Shown: piece by piece, positions 46,624-55,858 of the stretch
Numbering within the stretch: position 1 is the stretch's first letter
How the letters are laid out: each line of letters opens with the position of its first letter
NCBI GenBank assembly: GCA_017450695.1
Contig: JAFSTA010000076.1
Location: 1-64,000, forward strand
Source: Kiritimatiellia bacterium
GTDB taxonomy: Bacteria; Verrucomicrobiota; Kiritimatiellia; RFP12; UBA1067
Length of the DNA stretch: 64,000 nucleotides
Direction of reading: 5' to 3'
Translations under genes and position numbers: made by a program
The notes under the pieces: generated by a model
What the model was told of the DNA's origin: nothing
Seen by the model: the letters and a program-made list of their open reading frames with translations, nothing else
The model's database searches: none

Positions 46624-47598
46624 ATGGAAGAAGCACGCAGCGAGACGCCAGCCATGCGGAAATGCGCGGTCGTGGGGATTGTCGGACGGACGAATTCCGG
46701 AAAGTCCTCCTTGATCAACCAGATGGTCGGGGAAAAGGTCAGCATCGTCAGTCCCGTCCAGCAGACTACGCGCAACACCATTCGCGCGATCCTGACCGAG
46801 GATCGCGGCCAGCTCGTCTTCCGTGACACGCCGGGACTCCACAAGGCGGAGAGTACGCTGGGTACGCTGATGAACCGCATGGCGCGCGCGGCGTCGGCGG
46901 GTACGGATGTGTTGTGCGTCGTCTTCGACGCTTCGAAGATGCCGCAGTTGGAGGATGACGGATGGATGCGCCGCGTGGTGCATGAGGAATCGGCGGTCGT
47001 GTTCGTGCTGAACAAGGCGGACCGTTTCCGTACCTCCGGTGACGGGAAGGCGGACGCGAAGTCGCCCGAGACCGTCCAGAAGTTTCACGAGCTGTGGCGG
47101 CAGATTCAGGAAGAGAAGAAGTCCGACAAGGCGGTGACTTGGATCGAGACCTGCGCGCTCACGCCGAAGGGGGTTCAGCCGTTGCTGGACAAGCTCTTCG
47201 AATTGGCGCTGCCTTCGGAGGAGTTGCTTTTCCCGGAGGACATCGTGACCGACTATCCGCGCAAGCTGGCGATCTCCGACGTGATCCGCGAGAAGTTCCT
47301 GCAGCGTCTGCACGACGAGGTTCCGCACGAGCTGGGGATCAAGATCGACCAGATTGAAGAGTCGCCCAAGAAGTGGGATGTGAACGTGACGATTTACGTC
47401 AACCGGCCGTCGCAGAAGTTCATCGTGATCGGCACCAAGGCGCGGACGCTGAAGTTCGTGAGGGAGCGTGCGGAACCGGAGTTGTCCGATATGTTTGGCG
47501 TACAGGTCCGTCTCTACCTGTGGGTCAAGATCGAGCGCGACTGGATGAAGAATTTCTGGCTGCTCCGTGAAATGGGGTATGCCGGATCCCTGCAGTAA
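46624..47598 (+). CDS. era: GTPase Era
   Basis: 324 residues. G1 is GRTNSGKSS (family GRPNVGKS), then DTPGLHKAE (G3) and NKAD (G4), followed by a KH RNA-binding domain (DVNVTIYVNRPSQKFIVIG). Era binds 16S rRNA and helps 30S maturation. GGGAAG lies 7 nt before ATG 46624; a GTG one codon earlier would overlap it. Probably co-transcribed with gyrB, an uncommon pairing. Confidence 0.92.
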   Translation: MEEARSETPAMRKCAVVGIVGRTNSGKSSLINQMVGEKVSIVSPVQQTTRNTIRAILTEDRGQLVFRDTPGLHKAESTLGTLMNRMARAASAGTDVLCVVFDASKMPQLEDDGWMRRVVHEESAVVFVLNKADRFRTSGDGKADAKSPETVQKFHELWRQIQEEKKSDKAVTWIETCALTPKGVQPLLDKLFELALPSEELLFPEDIVTDYPRKLAISDVIREKFLQRLHDEVPHELGIKIDQIEESPKKWDVNVTIYVNRPSQKFIVIGTKARTLKFVRERAEPELSDMFGVQVRLYLWVKIERDWMKNFWLLREMGYAGSLQ

Positions 47599-47680
47599 GG
47601 GTGTTTCTCAGGCTTGCCAAGGTGGGCAAGTTGTGAGACAATGCCCCTGTTTCGTGTTTGAAACGCAACAAGGAGGAAGT

Positions 47681-48697
47681 ATGGCGAAGAAGATCGCAAT
47701 CGTCGGATTCGGGTTTATGGGGCGTACCCATTACGCGGGCTGGAAAGAAATCAAGGGCGCGAAGATCGTGGCCCTCTGCGACAAGGATCTGTCGCAGTTC
47801 AAGACCGTTGTCACGGGCGACGGCGACAAGAAAGTGGACACCTCGCTGGACTACGGGGATGCCAAGCTTTACGATGACATGGGCAAGATGCTGGAGGCGG
47901 AGAAACCAGACATCGTGGACATCACGCTGCCGACATGGCTGCACCTGCCGCTCGTGGAGCAGGCGTTTCAGTCCGGCGCGAACGTCATCTGCGAGAAGCC
48001 GATGTCTCTCGATGTCGCGAGCTGCCAGAAGATGATCCGCGCATGGAAGGCCTCCGGCAAGCACTTCATGATCGCCCAGTGCCTCCGCTTCTGGCCCGAG
48101 TACGTCTATCTGAAGAACCTGATCGACTCCGGGAAATATGGCAAGGTCGTCGCCGCTTCCTTCCGTCGGTTCAATATCTCCCCGGGGTGGGGAAAGAACG
48201 GCAGCTGGTTCCTGAACGAGGAGAAGAGCGGCGGCGTCGCGCTGGATCTCCACATCCATGACACCGACATGGTCCAGTTCCTCTTCGGAACGCCGAAGGC
48301 CGTCACCAGTCGCGCCACCTACACGGACGACGGTGCCATGCGCTACATTTCCACGATTTACGATGTCGGCGGGCCGACGGTCATTGCGGAGGGGAGTTGG
48401 GGACAGCCTCCGTCGTTCGGGTTTGAGGCGACCTTCATGGTCTCGTTCGAAAAGGCGACCGTGGTGCTGGACGCCAAGCGTTCCGCTCCGCTGATGGTCT
48501 ATCCGATGAAGGGTGAACCCTTCCAGCCGAAACTCTCCGCCAAATCGGGATACCAGCTGGAGCTGGAGTGGTTCTTCAAGCTCGTCAGCGGCAAGAAGGT
48601 GCCGGTGGTCACCACGCCCGAGGCGTGCGCCGATTCCGTCCGGATCGTGGCGGCGGAAAAGAAGTCCGCGAAAACCCAGAAAACCGTGAAACTGTAA
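47681..48697 (+). CDS. Gfo/Idh/MocA-family oxidoreductase
   Basis: 338 residues. Rossmann motif VGFGFMG at the N-terminus and the family signature ICEKPMSLDV (about 103-112). AGGAGG precedes the ATG. It begins the operon oxidoreductase - TIM-barrel isomerase - oxidoreductase that runs to the terminator at 50784, the usual build of an inositol or unusual-sugar catabolic set. Substrate not predictable. Confidence 0.9.
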   Translation: MAKKIAIVGFGFMGRTHYAGWKEIKGAKIVALCDKDLSQFKTVVTGDGDKKVDTSLDYGDAKLYDDMGKMLEAEKPDIVDITLPTWLHLPLVEQAFQSGANVICEKPMSLDVASCQKMIRAWKASGKHFMIAQCLRFWPEYVYLKNLIDSGKYGKVVAASFRRFNISPGWGKNGSWFLNEEKSGGVALDLHIHDTDMVQFLFGTPKAVTSRATYTDDGAMRYISTIYDVGGPTVIAEGSWGQPPSFGFEATFMVSFEKATVVLDAKRSAPLMVYPMKGEPFQPKLSAKSGYQLELEWFFKLVSGKKVPVVTTPEACADSVRIVAAEKKSAKTQKTVKL

Positions 48698-48709
48698 AGG
48701 AGCGAAAGT

Positions 48710-49555
48710 ATGAAAACCTGTGGAGAATGGCCGATCGCGTTGTGCAGTTGGTCCCTGACCCGTAAAGTCGGCGACAAGATGGTGCCGCTGAGCGTGGATG
48801 AAATCGGATCCGTGATGAACGCGCTGGGGTTGGAATACATCAACCTCGCGATTGGACCCGCGTTGGATCCCGTCACCGGCCCCGCCTACCTGGAGGCTGT
48901 CCGCCGCCAGAACTGGAAGATCTCGGCGGGCATGATGGCCTTCGATTACGAAGACTACACGACGCTCGACACCATCAAGGCGACGGGCGGTATCGCCCCC
49001 GATGACAAGTGGCCCGCGAGCGGAGAGGCCTTCGCGAAGGCCGCCAAAATCGCCGCTGAACTGGGCACGAAGTACATCGCCATGCACGTCGGGTTCCTGA
49101 ACGAATCCGATTCCGCTTACGCGAAAAAGTTCTTCGACCGCGTCCGTTACCTCGGTGACGCCGCGAAGGACGCGGGACTCACCCTGCTCATGGAGACGGG
49201 ACAGGAAACGGCTGACGACCTCCTGCACTTCGTCGAAACGCTCAACCACGAGAACGTCCGGCTGAACCTCGACCCCGCGAATCTCATCCTGTACAACAAG
49301 GACGAGCCGATCCCGTCGGTCAAGAAGCTCGCCCCGTACATCCGCCACGTCCACATCAAGGACGCGATCCGCACGAAGGTGCCGGGCACGTGGGGACAGG
49401 AAGTGACGTGGGGTGACGGAGAGGTCAACTCCTTCGCCTTCCTGAACGCGCTGCGTTCCGTCGGGTATCAGGGATGCCTCGCGATCGAACGCGAAGCCGG
49501 CGAGCAGCGTGTCACGGACATCGCGACCGCCGTGCGCCGTCTTCAGGCGTGGTAA
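48710..49555 (+). CDS. Sugar phosphate isomerase/epimerase-like TIM barrel
   Basis: 281 residues, AP_endonuc_2/xylose isomerase-like fold. Metal-binding acidic and His residues appear in MHVGFLNE, METGQE, LNLDPANL, HVHIKDA and IEREAG, the characteristic spacing for this family. AAGGAG lies 7 nt before the ATG, 12 bp after the upstream oxidoreductase. Probably isomerises a keto-intermediate produced by its oxidoreductase neighbours. Confidence 0.9.
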   Translation: MKTCGEWPIALCSWSLTRKVGDKMVPLSVDEIGSVMNALGLEYINLAIGPALDPVTGPAYLEAVRRQNWKISAGMMAFDYEDYTTLDTIKATGGIAPDDKWPASGEAFAKAAKIAAELGTKYIAMHVGFLNESDSAYAKKFFDRVRYLGDAAKDAGLTLLMETGQETADDLLHFVETLNHENVRLNLDPANLILYNKDEPIPSVKKLAPYIRHVHIKDAIRTKVPGTWGQEVTWGDGEVNSFAFLNALRSVGYQGCLAIEREAGEQRVTDIATAVRRLQAW

Positions 49556-49647
49556 CGCGCGGTCTGCGCGACGAAAGTTCTTCTGCATGAGGTCGCTCAC
49601 GCACTCGTGTGTGAGTGACCGTTTAACCCACGAGAAAGGAAAATGAC

Positions 49648-50730
49648 ATGAGTATCAAAATGGGAATCATCGGTGCCGGCGGCATGGCGAACTATCACAT
49701 TCCGGGCGTTCGCATGGGCGGTGCCGAAGTGGTGGCGGTTGCCGACGTGTACAAGCCGGCGGCGCAGGCGATGGCCGACAAGTACGGGATCGCCAAGGTG
49801 TACGGGGACATCGCCGAGATGCTGGCGACCGAAAAGCTGGACGCCGTTTCCGTCATCACCCCGAACAAGTTCCACAAGCCGTTGGTGTTGCAGGCGCTCA
49901 AGGCCGGGCTGCACGTCTTCTGCGAGAAACCGCCCGCGCTGAACGCGAAGGAAATCACCGAGATGGCGAAAGCCGCCGCCGCCGCGAAGAAGGTGTTGAT
50001 GTTCGACTTCAACAACCGCGCGCGCCCGGAGGCATACGCGCTCAAGGCGTACATCGACCAGGGGGCGGTCGGTCGGATCAACTCGGCGCAGGCCCTGTGG
50101 ATTCGCCGCACGGGAATCCCCGGATTCGGCGGTTGGTTCACGACCAAATCGCTCTCCGGCGGCGGTCCCGTCATCGACCTCCTCCACATGATCGACCTCT
50201 CGCTTTACTTCATGGACTACCCGGATCCCGACTGGGTGTTGGGGCAGACCTTCGATGATTTCATCTCCGACAAGCAGTTCAAAGGGCCGTGGGGAATCCC
50301 GGACAAGGCAAACGGTACGACGGATGTCGAGGCCGCCGCGCACGGGTTCGTCCGTTTCAAGAGCGGGCAGGTCCTCTTCTTCCGGAACTCCTGGGCGGAG
50401 ATGAACAAGCGCGAGGAAGTCAGCGTCACCTTCCAGGGCCAGAAGGCGGGCGGCTGCATCAAGCGTCTCTTCGGACGCGACGGGTTGGATGACACGAGCA
50501 TCGACTCCTGCGAACTTTACGTCCAGGAGAACGGAAACTCCGTGAACCGCGACATCGTCACCGCCGCCGACCCGACCATGGGACGGTTGCGCGCGGCGCA
50601 GAACTTCGCGTTGACCGTGCAGGGCAAGGAGAAGCCGTTGAACACGCCGGAACAGGCGATTAAGCTGATGAAGATCATCGACGCCATCTACAAGTCGGCA
50701 TCTTCCGGCAAGCCCGTTCAGGTGAAGTAG
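49648..50730 (+). CDS. Gfo/Idh/MocA-family oxidoreductase
   Basis: 360 residues. GIIGAGGMA Rossmann motif and FCEKPPALNAKE signature (about 90-101). GAAAGGAAAA precedes the ATG. Last gene before the strong terminator at 50784-50823. It shares only general family features with the oxidoreductase at 47681, so the two probably act on different steps of the same pathway. Confidence 0.9.
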   Translation: MSIKMGIIGAGGMANYHIPGVRMGGAEVVAVADVYKPAAQAMADKYGIAKVYGDIAEMLATEKLDAVSVITPNKFHKPLVLQALKAGLHVFCEKPPALNAKEITEMAKAAAAAKKVLMFDFNNRARPEAYALKAYIDQGAVGRINSAQALWIRRTGIPGFGGWFTTKSLSGGGPVIDLLHMIDLSLYFMDYPDPDWVLGQTFDDFISDKQFKGPWGIPDKANGTTDVEAAAHGFVRFKSGQVLFFRNSWAEMNKREEVSVTFQGQKAGGCIKRLFGRDGLDDTSIDSCELYVQENGNSVNRDIVTAADPTMGRLRAAQNFALTVQGKEKPLNTPEQAIKLMKIIDAIYKSASSGKPVQVK

Positions 50731-50783
50731 GTTCGATTCTTCGTCCATCCTGATGGACGGGAAGAGATCCTTGCAAAACCCAA

Positions 50784-50823
50784 AAACCCACGGAAATCCC
50801 TGATTTCCGTGGGTTTCGTTTTT
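50784..50823 (+). terminator. Rho-independent terminator of the oxidoreductase operon
   Basis: AAACCCACGGAAATC (50784-50798) and its exact complement (50802-50816) form a 15-bp stem with a 3-nt loop, followed by CGTTTTTC. Confidence 0.92.
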
Positions 50824-50875
50824 CAGGACGGTTGAACCAAGATTCCTCGTTTCGGTTCTCACGCAGAACCGCCGA

Positions 50876-50981
50876 GGGCGCTTCGCGCCAGCTGAGAAGC
50901 AGAGAGACAGGTAAGTGGCGGCTGCGCCGCCTAAATGGCCCTACGGGCCTACATGGGGCTACGCCTCTAAGTTGACTTGGT
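50876..50981 (+). repeat. Triple-hairpin intergenic element, copy 4
   Basis: GGGCGCTTCGCGCCAGC, AGCTGAGAAGCAGAGAG linker, then GGCGGCTGCGCCGCC, GGCCCTACGGGCC and GGGGCTACGCCTC separated by TAAAT and TACAT, ending TAAGTTGACTTGG. Confidence 0.8.
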
Positions 50982-51106
50982 CTGGAATGGAGGACGTGCG
51001 ACAAGCGACGGGCGACACGCGTGTCGGAAAGGCGGAATGTCGTTGCGCTTGTCGCACGTCTCACGCAGAGCGGGAGGGGCAACGTCCTCGTTGCCCGAAT
51101 TGGGAG

Positions 51107-51206
51107 TCGCGACCGCTAAAGCAGAACGCGCAGCTTGCGCGTTCCCTGCGAAGCAAACGCACCCAATGAAGCGATAAGAGTGTCGCTTCCCCGAACAAGC
51201 ACCGGC
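51107..51206 (+). repeat. 100-bp repeat B, copy 2
   Basis: 95 of 100 positions identical to 31691-31790, ungapped. Carries CGCGCAGCTTGCGCG and AGCGATAAGAGTGTCGCT palindromic parts. Confidence 0.85.
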
Positions 51207-51215
51207 TGCTTGCGA

Positions 51216-51354
51216 TGGACAACAACTTGGACAACGAATCACAACTCGCTGGAGGTCATCGCGCGACCGCACGACGGTTTTCATCCGGCTCGCGGTTGCG
51301 AGCCGTGCGAATTCAAGTTGTTCCCAAGTTGTCTGTGTTGTTTCCCAATCCCCT
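51216..51354 (+). repeat. AAGTTGT intergenic element, copy 2
   Basis: ACAACTCGCTGG, a CGGCTCGCGGTTGCGAGCCG hairpin, then AAGTTGTTCCCAAGTTGTCTG and CCAATCCCCTG. About 40 bp longer than the copy at 15295 owing to the added hairpin. Confidence 0.7.
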
Positions 51355-51592
51355 GTGCGTGGAAAAGACCTTGTACCTTTGCGTTCTTTTGTGTTCAAGC
51401 CAAATCCCGACAGAGGAATTTCGGGTTACGCATTACGGTCGCGACGGAGCGCGCCCCTCCCGCCGTGTGAGACAACAGACACGCGACGGGGAGGATACGC
51501 GACACGTGCCTTTCAGATTCCCCGCCTCTCAGCTGGCGCATCGCGCCTCTGTGCATTTCCGTGTTTCCTCGGACATACCCAAAATTTTCGTC

Positions 51593-51622
51593 TTGTCTTT
51601 TCCAATGGCATCGGAGTACAAT
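51593..51622 (+). promoter_or_regulatory. Promoter of cdsA
   Basis: TTGTCT (51593-51598), 18-bp spacer, TACAAT (51617-51622); about 40 nt before the ATG. Confidence 0.6.
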
Positions 51623-51669
51623 TTCCTCATTCGATGCGTTCGGTATCGAAGTTCAATGGTTAAGCTGGT

Positions 51670-52560
51670 ATGCAAAAACGTGTTTTTATAGGTATCGCAA
51701 TTGGCGCGGCGTGGTTACTGGTCCTATTTTTCGCGCCCGGATGGGTTTTGTTTTCTGTATTGGCATGCGTAACCGCCTTGTGCCAATACGAGTTCTACAA
51801 CATGATGACCAACGGAAGACTCGGTATCCCGTGCAGTCCCGCCTGGGGGATCGGGCTGGGTATCGTGTGGGAGTTGTTCGGATTCCTTTGCCTCCCGCAG
51901 GGCAACCGGTATGCGGACTGTGGGCTTTTTCTGCTGGCATTCCTCATCCTACTATTCTTGCTCCGCGTCCTCTTCATGCGGAATCAGCGAGATCCGGTCC
52001 AATACGCCGCGACCACCCTGCTAGGGTTCTTCTACCTGCCGTTTCTTCTTGTGTACTTCATTCGGATCGCGCAGTGGGGATGCGGCGCACCCGGCGAGAT
52101 TTCGCCGGATCGAACCGGCGTTTACCTGATCCTCTTCCTCGCGTGGATCGTGAAGTTCAATGATGTGGGAGGGCTGGCGATCGGAGTCCCGTTCGGTAAG
52201 CACAAGTGCATTCCCACCGTATCCCCCAACAAATCCTGGGAAGGCTTCTTCGGAGGGGTAGCGGTATCGATCGGATTCAGTCTTGGATTCCTCGCTCTCG
52301 CGAAAAACTGGAACGCAGTCCCTGAAGGAATACGCTTGCTCGCGCAAACGGTCTCGTATTGGCAAATCACGCTGATCGGAGCCGCGCTCGCGGTTGTGGG
52401 GCTTCTCGGTGATCTCGTCGAATCCCGGTTCAAGCGCGCGGCGGGAGTCAAAGATTCTGCCTGCCTGTTCTCCAGCCTCGGCGGTTTCCTGGACATGTTC
52501 GACAGTCTGGTATTCGCCCCCGTCCTTTTCTACTGCATTCTGCTCTGGCTCTGCCGTTAG
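51670..52560 (+). CDS. cdsA: Phosphatidate cytidylyltransferase
   Basis: 296 residues with several hydrophobic helices, including MQKRVFIGIAIGAAWLLVLF at the N-terminus. It makes CDP-diacylglycerol from phosphatidate and CTP. Conserved parts: SPNKSWEGFFGG and ESRFKRAAGVKDSA. The C-terminal signature is altered: where most CdsA have KD-x-G-x-x-x-PGHGG-x-x-D-R-x-D, this one has SSLGGFLDMFDSL, so the His and Arg are Leu and Met while both Asp positions remain. The usual uppS neighbour is absent; weak ribosome-binding site. Confidence 0.88.
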   Translation: MQKRVFIGIAIGAAWLLVLFFAPGWVLFSVLACVTALCQYEFYNMMTNGRLGIPCSPAWGIGLGIVWELFGFLCLPQGNRYADCGLFLLAFLILLFLLRVLFMRNQRDPVQYAATTLLGFFYLPFLLVYFIRIAQWGCGAPGEISPDRTGVYLILFLAWIVKFNDVGGLAIGVPFGKHKCIPTVSPNKSWEGFFGGVAVSIGFSLGFLALAKNWNAVPEGIRLLAQTVSYWQITLIGAALAVVGLLGDLVESRFKRAAGVKDSACLFSSLGGFLDMFDSLVFAPVLFYCILLWLCR

Positions 52561-52884
52561 GGCGGCTCTGCCGATGGTTTTTGCCTATCAGCTGGAAGGT
52601 TACGCGTGTCAAGCCGGGTAAGCAATTCGGACGCGATCCATCCTGCGCAAGGCTACGGAGGACAAACGAAGCGCGTCCCGGAACTGGCAACGTCAGCCGA
52701 CTTTTCGTGACTTTTCGTGTCCCGCGCGAAGTGCCCTCAGCGGCAGATTCCGTGTGTTCCGTGTATTCCGTGGTTCAAATCATTCAACGCTGGAATCTCG
52801 GCCAGGTCAACTTAGTGGCGCCAGCCCCATTTAGGCCGCAAGGCCACTTAGGCGGCGAAGCCGCCACTTATCTATCCGCCCCCG
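52561..52884. other. Gap between cdsA and GH16
   Basis: Convergent gap of 324 bp, no gene seen. CCGTGTGTTCCGTGTATTCC (52743-52762) belongs to the CCGTG family, and the rest is the inverted triple-hairpin element. No clear terminator. Confidence 0.6.
52804..52876 (-). repeat. Triple-hairpin intergenic element, copy 5 (inverted)
   Basis: On the minus strand: GATAAGTGGCGGCTTCGCCG (first hairpin), TAAGTGGCCTTGCGGCC, TAAATGGGGCTGGCGCC, TAAGTTGACCTGG. The only copy in this orientation. It stops at the GH16 stop codon. Confidence 0.8.
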
Positions 52885-53673
52885 TTACTCGTACACGCGG
52901 ATCCAGTCGATGTACATCTTGACGGGAAGCGTGGAAATGTCCACCTCGCCGACCCATTTCCCGCTGAGTTGCATATCGAGCAGGAAATAGAACGGTTTGC
53001 CGAACGGCCACTGGTCCGGATCGCCACAATCCGTTTTGGGATACCGGAAGGTTTCAACCCCGTTCACACTCCAGATCAAGGCATTTTCCGTTACCTCCAT
53101 CCCGTAGATGTTCCACTCCCCGTTTCGGATTGGAGCCTTCCCGCCGTGCGGAGGATCCTTCTCGTGCTTTTTCACATAAGTCCAGCCCGAATGGACGGTC
53201 TGGTACACGAACGGATCGCCGTTCAGTCGCTCCACGATATCGATCTCGCCAGCCCACGGCCAGTTACGCCCCTTCTCGTCCGGGTTGTCAGCCAGCATCC
53301 ACAACGCCGGCCACGCCCCCTTCTGGTGATCCTCGAACTTGACGCGGATTTCCACCTTGCCGATCCCCATCAGCCCCTTGTGCTGGCTTTGCACACCGCC
53401 CGTCAGGAAGGGACGGGAATCCGCCTGCGTGTCCTTGTTGACGACACCCCACAAGACGAGTGCGCCGTCCTTCACCTCCACGAGGTCGGCGCGTGTGGAC
53501 ATGTGCCGGTTCCAATCGCTTTTCCCCTGTTTGCAACGATTCCAGCGGTTGGTGTCCAGCACCGTCCCGTTGAACTCATCGCTCCAGACCAGCTTCCGGG
53601 CATCCGCAGCACTCAAAGAACAGACACACGACACCGCAAGCGCAGCCGCCAGCAAACAAACATTCCGACTCAT
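52885..53673 (-). CDS. Secreted GH16 beta-glucanase-like enzyme
   Basis: 262 residues with a signal peptide (MSRNVCLLAAALAVSCVCSLSA). The WAGEIDIVERLNG segment holds the GH16 catalytic ExDxxE triad; WSDEFNGTVLDTNRW and the closing MYIDWIRVYE are also typical of laminarinase-like GH16. Predicted to cut beta-1,3- or mixed-linked glucans, outside the cytoplasm. GGAGAGAAGG lies just before the ATG, and a good promoter lies at 53724-53753. Confidence 0.93.
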   Translation of the reverse strand: MSRNVCLLAAALAVSCVCSLSAADARKLVWSDEFNGTVLDTNRWNRCKQGKSDWNRHMSTRADLVEVKDGALVLWGVVNKDTQADSRPFLTGGVQSQHKGLMGIGKVEIRVKFEDHQKGAWPALWMLADNPDEKGRNWPWAGEIDIVERLNGDPFVYQTVHSGWTYVKKHEKDPPHGGKAPIRNGEWNIYGMEVTENALIWSVNGVETFRYPKTDCGDPDQWPFGKPFYFLLDMQLSGKWVGEVDISTLPVKMYIDWIRVYE

Positions 53674-53723
53674 CCTTCTCTCCTTTTTTCAGCCTACGGG
53701 AACCACTTCCCGCAACGCCGAAA

Positions 53724-53753
53724 ACTATAGCACACGATGAATACACGGGTCAA
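53724..53753 (-). promoter_or_regulatory. Promoter of GH16 gene
   Basis: Minus-strand TTGACC (53753-53748), 18-bp spacer, TATAGT (53729-53724) preceded by TGC. About 50 nt upstream of the start. Confidence 0.65.
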
Positions 53754-53768
53754 GATTAACGAACTGGA

Positions 53769-53825
53769 CGTATCTTCCCAAACGAAATGCGACTACCCCC
53801 GTCGCATCTAGTTTGGGAAGATACG
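53769..53825. promoter_or_regulatory. Long nested perfect palindrome between divergent promoters
   Basis: Outer arms CGTATCTTCCCAAAC (53769-53783) and its exact complement (53811-53825); inner arms ATGCGAC (53787-53793) and GTCGCAT (53801-53807); the two stems are separated by 3-nt internal loops, with a 7-nt apical loop. No T-run on either side. It sits 16 bp from the GH16 -35 and 27 bp from the tig -35. Confidence 0.85.
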
Positions 53826-53851
53826 CCTACAAAAAAGTCAAATTTTATGCG

Positions 53852-53880
53852 TGAACAGTGGTTGGTAAATATGCTATACT
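53852..53880 (+). promoter_or_regulatory. Promoter of tig-clpP-clpX
   Basis: TGAACA (53852-53857), 17-bp spacer, TATACT (53875-53880) preceded by TGC (extended -10); 84 nt upstream of the tig ATG. Confidence 0.65.
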
Positions 53881-53963
53881 GACTCTTTCTATTTCCGAAA
53901 CCGTGGCGGCAGACGTGGGAACGGCGCCGTATGCGGATTGTGACCGAAGAAAGGATTTAGTGG

Positions 53964-55259
53964 ATGAAGGCTGAAGTAGAGAATGTCGGACCCTGCAAAG
54001 TCAAGGTTGTCATCAAGGCGGAGGCGGATGAGACCCGTCCCGAGTACGAGAAGGTGATGAAGTTTTTCATGGCGCACGGGCGCGTCGCCGGTTTCCGTCC
54101 GGGGAAAGTGCCTCGTTCGATTATCCAGAAGACGTTCAGCGCGGACATCAAGAAAGAGGTTGAGGCCCGTCTCTTCCATTTGTTCTACCGCAAGACGATT
54201 GAAGAGAAGAAGATCCGCGAGGTGGCTCTGACGAACGTGGAAAACCTGATTTTCTCGCCGGAGACAGGTGTGATGTTCACCGTGACGATGGACGTCGAGC
54301 CGGAATTCGATCTGCCCAAGTACAAGAAGATTTCCGTGCCGTTGGATGTCAAGAAGGTGACGGATGACGATGTGGAGCAGCGCCTGAACACGCAACGCCG
54401 CGCGTTCGCGAAGTTTAGCGATGCGACGGATGCGGGTTACGAGGTGGCGGCGGATGACCTCGTGGAGATCGATTTCGAAGGGTTTGTAGATGGAAAGCCG
54501 ATTGCCGAAGTCGAGCCGGGGGCGAAGTCGCTCGGTTCCGCCAAGAACTTCTGGCTCCAGATTGACCCCGACCGTTTCATTCCCGAAATCGTGGACGGTT
54601 TGAAGGGGATGAAGGTGGGCGAGTCGAAGGAGATCAAGTTCAAGTTTGACAAGGACATCCACTTCGAGTCCCTGAGCGGCAAGAAGGCGGTTTTCAATGT
54701 GACGGTCAACAAGATCCGTCAGTGCGAGCTGCCGACGGACGAGGAATTGCTGAAGCAGCTCAAGGCCGAGGACATGGCCTCGTTGCGTGAGAAGACGCGC
54801 AAGGCGATGGAGAGCGCGGCGGAGATGGATGCGAAGCGCCTGCGCGAAGAGAAGGTGCGCGAGGAGTTGCTGAAGAAAGCCGATTTCGATCTGCCGGACA
54901 CGGCGGTTGACAGCGAGATCAGCCGGGTGCTGGATCAGATGATGAGCACGGCGCAGTACCGCGGTATCACCAAGGACCAGTTGGAAAAGGACCGTGCGCA
55001 GATTCTGGAGATCGCCACCAACACGGCCAAGCGCAACCTCCACCTCCGCTATGTCCTGGAAGGGATCGCGCGGGAAGAGAAGATCGAAGTCACGGATGCC
55101 GAGTACAACGAAAAGATGAAGGAGCTGGCCGGACAGTTCCAGGTTACTCCCGAACAGCTGAAGGAGCAGATTGAGAAGGCCGGCAACACCCGCCTCCTGC
55201 GCACCCAGGTGCTGACTGAGAAGACCATGCAGTTCATCATTGACCAAATGAAGGCGTAA
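53964..55259 (+). CDS. tig: Trigger factor
   Basis: 431-residue ribosome-associated chaperone and prolyl isomerase. The ribosome-binding signature appears as [16 protein letters not shown] (about 33-48; family GFRxGKxP), then the FKBP-type domain (about 160-245) and a long helical C-terminal domain. AAGGA lies 9 nt before the ATG. First gene of the classical tig-clpP-clpX operon; the clpP start is 2 bp after its stop. Confidence 0.95.
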   Translation: MKAEVENVGPCKVKVVIKAEADETRPEYEKVMKFFMAHGRVAGFRPGKVPRSIIQKTFSADIKKEVEARLFHLFYRKTIEEKKIREVALTNVENLIFSPETGVMFTVTMDVEPEFDLPKYKKISVPLDVKKVTDDDVEQRLNTQRRAFAKFSDATDAGYEVAADDLVEIDFEGFVDGKPIAEVEPGAKSLGSAKNFWLQIDPDRFIPEIVDGLKGMKVGESKEIKFKFDKDIHFESLSGKKAVFNVTVNKIRQCELPTDEELLKQLKAEDMASLREKTRKAMESAAEMDAKRLREEKVREELLKKADFDLPDTAVDSEISRVLDQMMSTAQYRGITKDQLEKDRAQILEIATNTAKRNLHLRYVLEGIAREEKIEVTDAEYNEKMKELAGQFQVTPEQLKEQIEKAGNTRLLRTQVLTEKTMQFIIDQMKA

Positions 55260-55261
55260 CT

Positions 55262-55855
55262 ATGCTTGTACCGATCGTAGTTGAACAGACGAGCAGGGGG
55301 GAGCGGTCGTATGACATCTACTCCCGCCTGTTGCAGGACAGGATTGTCTTTATCGGTTCGGAAATCAACGATTCCGTCTCGAATCTGATTATCGCTCAGC
55401 TCCTCTTCCTCCAGGCGCAGGACGCGACGAAGGAAATTTCGGTGTATATCAACTCACCGGGGGGCTCGGTCACGGCGGGACTCGCCATTTACGACACGAT
55501 GCAGTTCGTGACGTGTGACGTCGCCACTTATTGCGTGGGGCAGGCGGCGAGTATGGGCGCGGTGTTGCTCTCGGCGGGACGCAAGGGGAAGCGCTACGCG
55601 CTGCCGAATGCCCGCATCATGATTCACCAGCCGTGGGGCGGTGCGGAGGGGAAGGCCTCCGACATCAGTATCGCCGCGCAGGAGATTCTTCGCCTGAAAG
55701 ATCGCCTGAACGAGATTCTGGCCTATCATTGCGGGAAGGACGCCAAAACGCTGGCGCAGGATTCCGATCGTGACCACTTCATGTCGGCCGAGGAGGCGAA
55801 GGCATACGGGTTGATCGACGCCGTGCTGACGCGTCCCGGCGAGGAGAAGAAGTAA
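55262..55855 (+). CDS. clpP: ATP-dependent Clp protease proteolytic subunit
   Basis: 197 residues. Catalytic Ser in [11 protein letters not shown], His in MIHQPWGG, and the later Asp (DSDRDHFMS region); INSPGGSV is the oxyanion/strand block. Forms the 14-mer chamber used with ClpX. It starts 2 bp after tig and ends 3 bp before clpX, so the three are coupled. Confidence 0.97.
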   Translation: MLVPIVVEQTSRGERSYDIYSRLLQDRIVFIGSEINDSVSNLIIAQLLFLQAQDATKEISVYINSPGGSVTAGLAIYDTMQFVTCDVATYCVGQAASMGAVLLSAGRKGKRYALPNARIMIHQPWGGAEGKASDISIAAQEILRLKDRLNEILAYHCGKDAKTLAQDSDRDHFMSAEEAKAYGLIDAVLTRPGEEKK

Positions 55856-55858
55856 CCG

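Larger units (their letters stand above)
50731..51669. other. Long repeat-rich gap before cdsA
   Basis: Holds, in order, a terminator (50784-50823), a GATTCCTCGTTTCGG word, the triple-hairpin element (50876-50981), a GGGAGGGGCAACGTC word, repeat B (51107-51206), the AAGTTGT element (51216-51354), GGTCGCGACGGAGCGCGCCCC (about 51439-51458) and an inverted AGCTGGCGCATCGCG linker (51517-51548), then the cdsA promoter. No gene seen. Confidence 0.7.

Noticed and set aside
50729-50760. GGTTCGATTC resembling a tRNA T-arm
   Set aside because: No cloverleaf can be drawn around it; it is the spacer before the terminator.
53769-53825. Integron attC site
   Set aside because: The outer arms do not match RYYYAAC/GTTRRRY, the palindrome is symmetrical without the extrahelical bases of attC, and no integrase gene is present.
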